Of a stretch of 52,287 bases of DNA, positions 47,969-52,287 are shown in pieces (positions within the stretch are counted from its first letter, which is position 1; each line of letters opens with the position of its first letter). The notes below the pieces were generated by a model that saw only the letters and a program-made list of their open reading frames with translations, was not told the DNA's origin and searched no databases. The translations under genes were made by a program, and so were the position numbers. The stretch comes from Betaproteobacteria bacterium (lineage in GTDB: Bacteria; Pseudomonadota; Gammaproteobacteria; Burkholderiales; SG8-41): NCBI GenBank assembly GCA_029863175.1, contig JAOTVX010000024.1, positions 1-52,287 on the forward strand, given 5' to 3'.

Positions 47969-49123
47969 TCAAGGCTGCGGTGCGGCGCCGCTCGACGGCG
48001 ACTTGTAGGGACTTCGCTCGTTGAGTTCGTCGACGTAGTCAACGATACCGCGCGCTTCCCGCACCAGATGTTCCTCGATTGCATTCGCGAACTCTGGATG
48101 CGCGAGCCAGTGCGCCGAACAGGTTTCGACCGGCACCAATCCCCGCGCAAGTTTGTGTTCCCCTCTGGATCCGCCCTCGAAGGTTTCAATCCCGCGCGCG
48201 ATGCAGTAATCGATCCCCTGGTAGTAACAAGCCTCGAAATGCAGGGCCGGATGGTATTCCAGCGCGCCCCAGTAGCGCCCGCATAACCGCTGTCCGTTGC
48301 GCACGTTCAGCGAGGCGGCGACAGGCGTGCCGTCGCGCTCGGCGACAATGAGGACCATGTGCTGCGCCAGCTCGCGACCAATGCGGCAGAAGAACTCGAG
48401 GTTGAGATACGGGCTCGAGTGGTGCTCGCGATACGTTTGGCGATAGCAGCGGTTGAAGAATGCCCAGTCACGTTCGCTGATGTCCGTTCCCTCGAGCCAG
48501 CTAAAGCGGATGCCGGCGTCGCTCACCTTGCGGCGCTCCTGCTTTACCTTCTTGCGTTTGGTATGGTTGAACCCGGCCAAAAAGGCGTCGAAATTCGCGT
48601 AACCCTGATTGACCCAGTGAAATTGCACGGTCGTCCTGGCAAGCATGCCGTGCGCATACAGCCGTTGCGCGTCGCCGCGCGTGGGAAAGAGGCAATGCAG
48701 CGAGGAAACCCGCAGCTCGCGCGCCAGGGCGAGCGCCGCACCGATCAGGCGGTCATGGTCCTGTTCGCTTCCGGCGAGAATGCGCGCGCCCGTGACGGGT
48801 GTGAAGGGGATCGCGCAAAGCAGCTTCGGATAGTAATCGAGGCCATGCCGGTGGTAGGCATCGGCCCACGCCCAGTCGAACACGTACTCGCCATATGAGT
48901 GGGACTTGACGTAGAGCGGCATGGCGCCGGAAAGCCGCGCCCCCGACTTCAGCAGGAGATAGACCGGCGCCCACCCCGTCGCTTCGCTGGCGCAGCCGGT
49001 CTCGTGCAGCGCCGAAAGGAACTGGTGCGTCAGGAACGGATCGTCTCCTGCAAGCCGGTTCCATTCATCGGCCGGCACGGCGGCGAGCGAATCACAGACC
49101 TCGAGTTCCAAGTCTTTCGGCAC
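47969..49123 (-). CDS. COG3146 (DUF482) GNAT-like/FemAB-like protein
   Basis: The protein has 384 residues. It matches the conserved family annotated as peptidoglycan-biosynthesis or N-acyltransferase-like (COG3146): DPFLTHQFLSALHETGCAS, MPLYVKSHSYGEYVFDWAWADAY (abridged region), FHWVNQGYANFDAFLAGFNH, RKKVKQERRKV, and the C-terminal FEGGSRGEHKLARGLVPVETCSAHWL region. No signal peptide. The acceptor is unknown. It is divergent from nadE across a 97-nt gap occupied by a palindrome. Confidence 0.87.
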   Translation of the reverse strand: MPKDLELEVCDSLAAVPADEWNRLAGDDPFLTHQFLSALHETGCASEATGWAPVYLLLKSGARLSGAMPLYVKSHSYGEYVFDWAWADAYHRHGLDYYPKLLCAIPFTPVTGARILAGSEQDHDRLIGAALALARELRVSSLHCLFPTRGDAQRLYAHGMLARTTVQFHWVNQGYANFDAFLAGFNHTKRKKVKQERRKVSDAGIRFSWLEGTDISERDWAFFNRCYRQTYREHHSSPYLNLEFFCRIGRELAQHMVLIVAERDGTPVAASLNVRNGQRLCGRYWGALEYHPALHFEACYYQGIDYCIARGIETFEGGSRGEHKLARGLVPVETCSAHWLAHPEFANAIEEHLVREARGIVDYVDELNERSPYKSPSSGAAPQP

Positions 49124-49160
49124 GTTCGAGCAGATGGGAAGAGACGGGCGAATGATATAT

Positions 49161-49212
49161 TAGAGCCCCTAAGATAACGAAACACACGCGCGTTTCGTTA
49201 GCTTAGGGGCTC
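49161..49212. repeat. 22-bp near-perfect palindrome ahead of nadE
   Basis: The left arm (49161-49182, beginning AGAGCCCCTAAG) and right arm (49191-49212) pair over 22 bp with a single mismatch around an 8-nt loop, ACACGCGC. It ends nine bases before the nadE ATG and would sit in its 5' leader. A TATATT box lies just upstream (49154-49159). A related element is at 52078-52162. Confidence 0.88.
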
Positions 49213-49220
49213 TTGGCGAA

Positions 49221-50912
49221 ATGAAGATTGCGATTGCGCAGATGAACGCGACGGTCGGCGACCTGGCGGGCAACGTTGCCCGCATCGCCGAGTTTGCCGA
49301 CCGTGCGCGCCGGTCCGGTGCCGACCTGCTGGTGACGCCCGAACTAGCCCTGTGCGGCTACCCTCCCGAAGATCTGTTGCTGCGCGACGATTTTCTCGAG
49401 GCCTGCGACGAGGCGCTGCGCGACCTGGCGGCGCGCGTGAGTGACGTGACGCTGGTGGTTGGCCATCCCCGCGCCGAGGAGCGCAAACGCTACAACTCGG
49501 CTTCGATCATCCAGGGCGGAAAGGTCATCGGTCTCTACGACAAGTTCCGATTGCCCAATTACACGGTGTTCGACGAGGAGCGCTATTTCGAGCCGGGCGC
49601 GAAGCCATGCGTTTTCGGCATCGACGGGGTCAGCTTCGGTGTCAATATTTGCGAGGACACGTGGGGATCGGAGGGTCCTGCCACGGCGCGCCGCAGGAGT
49701 TCTCTGCGCGACGAGCGCGTGGGCATCAATATTTGCGCGGACTCGTGGACTGCCGAGGCGCCGCGAGCGACGCGCGACGCCGGCGCCGGCGTGTTGCTGG
49801 TCTTGAACGCCTCCCCGTACCACGTGGGCAAGCAGACCGTGCGCTACGACGTCATGCGTGAACGCGTGGCGGAGACCGGCATGCCCCTGGTCTACGTCAA
49901 CATGGCGGGCGGGCAAGACGAGCTCGTCTTCGACGGCGCGTCGTTCGTGTTAAACCGCGATGGGGTGATCACGCACCAGCTGCCCATGTTCGAGGAGGCG
50001 CTGGGACTCGTGACGCTCACCGACGGCGACCCGCAGCGCGGGGAGATCGCGCCCGAGCTCTCGACCGAGGCTGAGGTCTACGGGGCGCTGGTTACCGGCG
50101 TGCGTGACTATATCGACAAGAATGGGTTTCCCGGCGCGATTATCGGCACCTCGGGCGGAATCGACTCCGCGCTGACGTTGGCCATAGCGGTCGACGCCCT
50201 CGGGACCGATCGCGTGCGTGCGGTGATGATGCCCTCGCAATACACCGCCGGCATTAGCGTGGAGGACGCGCGGGCGGAGGTGGGGGCGCTCAAGGTCCGA
50301 TACACGGAGATCGCGATCAAGCCGATTTTCGACGCGTTCCTGGCAGCGCTGGCCGGCGAGTTCAAGGGGTTGCCTGCGGATGTCACGGAGGAGAACCTGC
50401 AGTCGCGGATCCGTGGCACGTTGCTGATGGCGTTCTCGAACAAGACGGGAGCGTTGGTGCTCACCACGGGCAACAAGAGCGAGATGGGAACCGGCTACGC
50501 GACGCTTTATGGAGATATGGCCGGCGGCTTCGGCGTGCTGAAGGACATCAACAAGATGATGGTGTATCGGCTGGCTCGCTATCGCAACAGCGTCGCTCCG
50601 GTCATACCCCAGCGGGTGATCGAGCGCGCCCCGTCAGCCGAGCTGCGTCCCGACCAGACCGATCAGGACAGCCTCCCGCCGTACGCGGTGCTCGACGCCA
50701 TCATGGAGGCGTACGTCGAGAGCGATATCAGTCCGAAGAAGATCATTGAACATGGCTTCGCCCCTGCAGACGTCGAGCGTGTGGTACGGCTGGTGCGCGG
50801 TAGCGAGTACAAGCGACGCCAGGCCCCGGTTGGTGTGCGGATAACGCCGCGCGGTTTCGGCAAGGACTGGCGGTTCCCGATCACCAACAAGTTCCGGCAC
50901 CGATTCGATTAG
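49221..50912 (+). CDS. nadE: Glutamine-dependent NAD+ synthetase with an internal duplication
   Basis: The protein has 563 residues. The N-terminal nitrilase-type glutaminase domain (TPELALCGYPPEDLLL with catalytic Glu, LYDKFRLPNY with Lys) is followed by the ammonia-dependent synthetase domain (GTSGGIDSALTLAIAVDALG P-loop, TTGNKSEMGTGYATLYGDM). It amidates deamido-NAD with glutamine nitrogen. The nucleophile segment occurs twice: VNICEDTW (C144) and INICADSW (C172), exactly 28 residues apart. Without this insertion the length (535) is typical. It is followed by glnB, the usual betaproteobacterial order. Confidence 0.93.
   Translation: MKIAIAQMNATVGDLAGNVARIAEFADRARRSGADLLVTPELALCGYPPEDLLLRDDFLEACDEALRDLAARVSDVTLVVGHPRAEERKRYNSASIIQGGKVIGLYDKFRLPNYTVFDEERYFEPGAKPCVFGIDGVSFGVNICEDTWGSEGPATARRRSSLRDERVGINICADSWTAEAPRATRDAGAGVLLVLNASPYHVGKQTVRYDVMRERVAETGMPLVYVNMAGGQDELVFDGASFVLNRDGVITHQLPMFEEALGLVTLTDGDPQRGEIAPELSTEAEVYGALVTGVRDYIDKNGFPGAIIGTSGGIDSALTLAIAVDALGTDRVRAVMMPSQYTAGISVEDARAEVGALKVRYTEIAIKPIFDAFLAALAGEFKGLPADVTEENLQSRIRGTLLMAFSNKTGALVLTTGNKSEMGTGYATLYGDMAGGFGVLKDINKMMVYRLARYRNSVAPVIPQRVIERAPSAELRPDQTDQDSLPPYAVLDAIMEAYVESDISPKKIIEHGFAPADVERVVRLVRGSEYKRRQAPVGVRITPRGFGKDWRFPITNKFRHRFD
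49637..49748 (+). repeat. Internal 84-nt-spaced duplication in nadE
   Basis: TCAATATTTGCG occurs at 49642 and 49726, embedded in longer similarity (GAGGACACGTGG versus GCGGACTCGTGG). The spacing of 84 nt keeps the frame. The segment between the copies (GSEGPATARRRSSLRDER) has no counterpart in ordinary NadE proteins. Confidence 0.85.
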
Positions 50913-51014
50913 GATTTCGTCGAACCATAGCTCGACGAAATCCTCAGGCAGGACTCCCCGCCGGAAAACAGCATGAAGGAATTTGTCGGTCTAAAGCCGA
51001 CAAATTCCTGCCTG
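50911..51014. repeat. Two perfect hairpins between nadE and glnB
   Basis: Hairpin one: AGGATTTCGTCGA (50911-50923), 8-nt loop, TCGACGAAATCCT (50932-50944); its first two bases belong to the nadE stop codon. Hairpin two: AGGAATTTGTCGG (50977-50989), loop TCTAAAG, CCGACAAATTCCT (50997-51009). Outer arms CAGGCAGGA (50945-50953) and TCCTGCCTG (51006-51014) also pair. The stems resemble the one at 37949-37980. Confidence 0.85.
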
Positions 51015-51026
51015 TGTTATCCTTAA

Positions 51027-51400
<374 letters not shown>

Positions 51401-51401
<1 letters not shown>

Positions 51402-51484
51402 AGGATGAAGGCGGAAGGCAGAAGGCGGAAATGTAAGACGTCTTTGCGATCCTTCATCCTTCTGACTTCTGACTTCTGCCTTTG
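51401..51484. repeat. Inverted heptanucleotide arrays between glnB and the Smr gene
   Basis: The left arm is AAGGATG, AAGGCGG, AAGGCAG, AAGGCGG (51401-51428), starting at the last base of the glnB stop. The right arm is TCCTTCA, TCCTTCT, GACTTCT, GACTTCT, GCCTTTG (51450-51484), which contains the stop codon of the convergent Smr gene (51454-51456) and encodes its last residues. The arms are roughly complementary. Confidence 0.88.
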
Positions 51485-52026
51485 AGAAGCACTACCACAG
51501 CTCCGCCGCCGCCATCCGGCGGCTTTGCCTGACAAAACGCGAGAACGTCGTCCCGCCGCATCAGCCACCCGGCTACCTTGCGCTTGAGCACCGGCTCGCG
51601 GTTTTTCGAGCGCAGCCCTTTCCCGTGCACGATGCGAACACACCGGAGATCCCGGCGCGCGCAGTGAGCGAGAAACTGCGCGAGAAGCTCACGCGCATCG
51701 GTGCTGGTCGAGCCGTGGAGATCGAGGTCGTCCTGAGTGACCCAATGACCGCGACGCAGCTTGCGCAGGATCGGGGCGCCGATGCCGGGGCGCACGAAGG
51801 ACAGTTCCTCGCCCGTATCGAGCCCGAGTTCCCAGGCCGTCTGGTGCCCGAGGCTTTCGTGAAGCGCGGCGCGCTCGTCCAGCAGCCTCTGAACGGGTAC
51901 CGGGCGCGGACGGGGACGCTCGAGCATAGTCTTGGAATGGCGCAGCGGGGTCACGTCTGAAACAGACGCTCGAAAGAGGTCTGCATCGTGCGCTTCGGCG
52001 ACGGGTTTGTGAAGTCGCTTTTTCAT
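51454..52026 (-). CDS. Smr (MutS2-type) domain protein
   Basis: The protein has 190 residues. A basic N-terminal region is followed by an Smr domain: DDLDLHGSTSTDARELLAQF and VRIVHGKGLRSKNREPVLK, with DLHG and HGKG motifs, then VLAFCQAKPPDGGGGAVVV. Smr domains are nucleic-acid-binding or nicking endonucleases; stand-alone forms (YfcN/SmrB type) act on mRNA of collided ribosomes. The final GRSQKSEG is encoded by the heptamer array and is probably not ancestral. Confidence 0.88.
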   Translation of the reverse strand: MKKRLHKPVAEAHDADLFRASVSDVTPLRHSKTMLERPRPRPVPVQRLLDERAALHESLGHQTAWELGLDTGEELSFVRPGIGAPILRKLRRGHWVTQDDLDLHGSTSTDARELLAQFLAHCARRDLRCVRIVHGKGLRSKNREPVLKRKVAGWLMRRDDVLAFCQAKPPDGGGGAVVVLLKGRSQKSEG

Positions 52027-52077
52027 GGTGGAGCGGTGTCGTCGCCGGACGCAATATCAGGGCCTTCGGCGCGACTC

Positions 52078-52162
52078 AGAGCCCCTAACATAATGAAGCG
52101 CGCGCGTTGCGAGCCAAGATCGCGATAGCGCAGTGTGTGTTTCATTATGTTAGGGGGTTCTT
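52078..52162. repeat. Palindromic element related to 49161-49212
   Basis: CCCCTAACATAATGAA (52082-52097) pairs perfectly with TTCATTATGTTAGGGG (52141-52156) over 16 bp around a 43-nt GC-rich loop. The outer bases AGAG/TTCT give partial pairing. The arm shares AGAGCCCCTAA-ATAA-GAA with the element ahead of nadE. Confidence 0.85.
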
Positions 52163-52178
52163 AGTCGTACTGTGTTTG

Positions 52179-52287
52179 CTAATCACGCGCCGCTGCCCGC
52201 CGGTATGCTTTCCCGCAGCACGGACACTGCGGGAGCCCTCGCGCGATGGCGCGTGCCAGTCGATGGCGAGCGGTGGCGATCGACCAG
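52179..52287 (-). CDS. Possible C-terminal end of a gene running off the window
   Basis: A minus-strand frame open to the window edge ends with RAIARGLPQCPCCGKAYRRA and a TAG at 52179-52181. The CPCC motif is suggestive of a metal site, but 36 codons of GC-rich sequence are weak evidence. Family unknown. Confidence 0.3.
   Translation of the reverse strand, partial: WSIATARHRLARAIARGLPQCPCCGKAYRRAAARD

Overview
The window is GC-rich, densely coding bacterial DNA and most likely comes from a betaproteobacterium. The evidence is a Bug-type tricarboxylate-transporter receptor relic, a GlcDEF glycolate oxidase set, the nadE-glnB order, 2-oxoacid:ferredoxin oxidoreductases paired with GltD/Nfn-like flavoproteins, and a sigma-54 network. 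No rRNA, tRNA or CRISPR array was seen.

Layout. 1-6.6 kb: a membrane electron-transfer module (response regulator with a duplicated membrane hairpin, seven-heme cytochrome c, cytochrome b) behind a near-consensus sigma-54 promoter. It faces a three-gene regulatory operon: a histidine kinase with two c-heme motifs in its periplasmic sensor, a stand-alone receiver, and an NtrC-family sigma-54 activator. 6.6-8.5 kb: an FNR-type box, a VOC-fold protein and two gene relics. 8.6-15.1 kb (minus strand): glcF, a PD-(D/E)XK-like protein, glcE, glcD and a D-lactate-dehydrogenase-like paralogue. 15.2-23.0 kb (minus): a five-gene 2-oxoacid oxidoreductase cluster with an unfamiliar 784-residue protein ending in a ferredoxin-like domain. 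23.3-25.1 kb: glxR and hyi, which with GlcDEF imply glycolate to glyoxylate to glycerate metabolism (glyoxylate carboligase is not in the window). 25.2-28.2 kb: a MocA-like nucleotidyltransferase and a MoxR/CoxE-like AAA+/VWA pair. 28.2-35.2 kb: accessory DNA with a RAYT transposase relic, a DUF349 protein, amtB, and a sulfotransferase-like gene between two GNAT relics. 35.3-38.5 kb: a thioesterase, a GspE/PilB ATPase, and a secreted protein whose 5' end lies in a palindromic element. 38.6-43.3 kb: a second 2-oxoacid oxidoreductase operon. 43.6-52.3 kb: TerC, a MaoC-type hydratase, a LivF fragment, a Nudix hydrolase, a secreted esterase, a COG3146 protein, nadE, glnB and an Smr protein.

Two non-coding themes recur. 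First, many spacers carry short tandem words of 7, 10 or 13 nt, often as two arms in opposite orientation. They abut or overlap stop codons (sometimes starts), and one array lies in frame inside glcF. Second, there are many perfect or near-perfect palindromes of 11-21 bp, several overlapping stop codons, plus a decayed REP-associated transposase that could belong to such a family.

The strongest functional hypothesis is that the left module is a CbcBA-like quinol:multiheme-cytochrome conduit controlled by a heme-sensing kinase through sigma-54.
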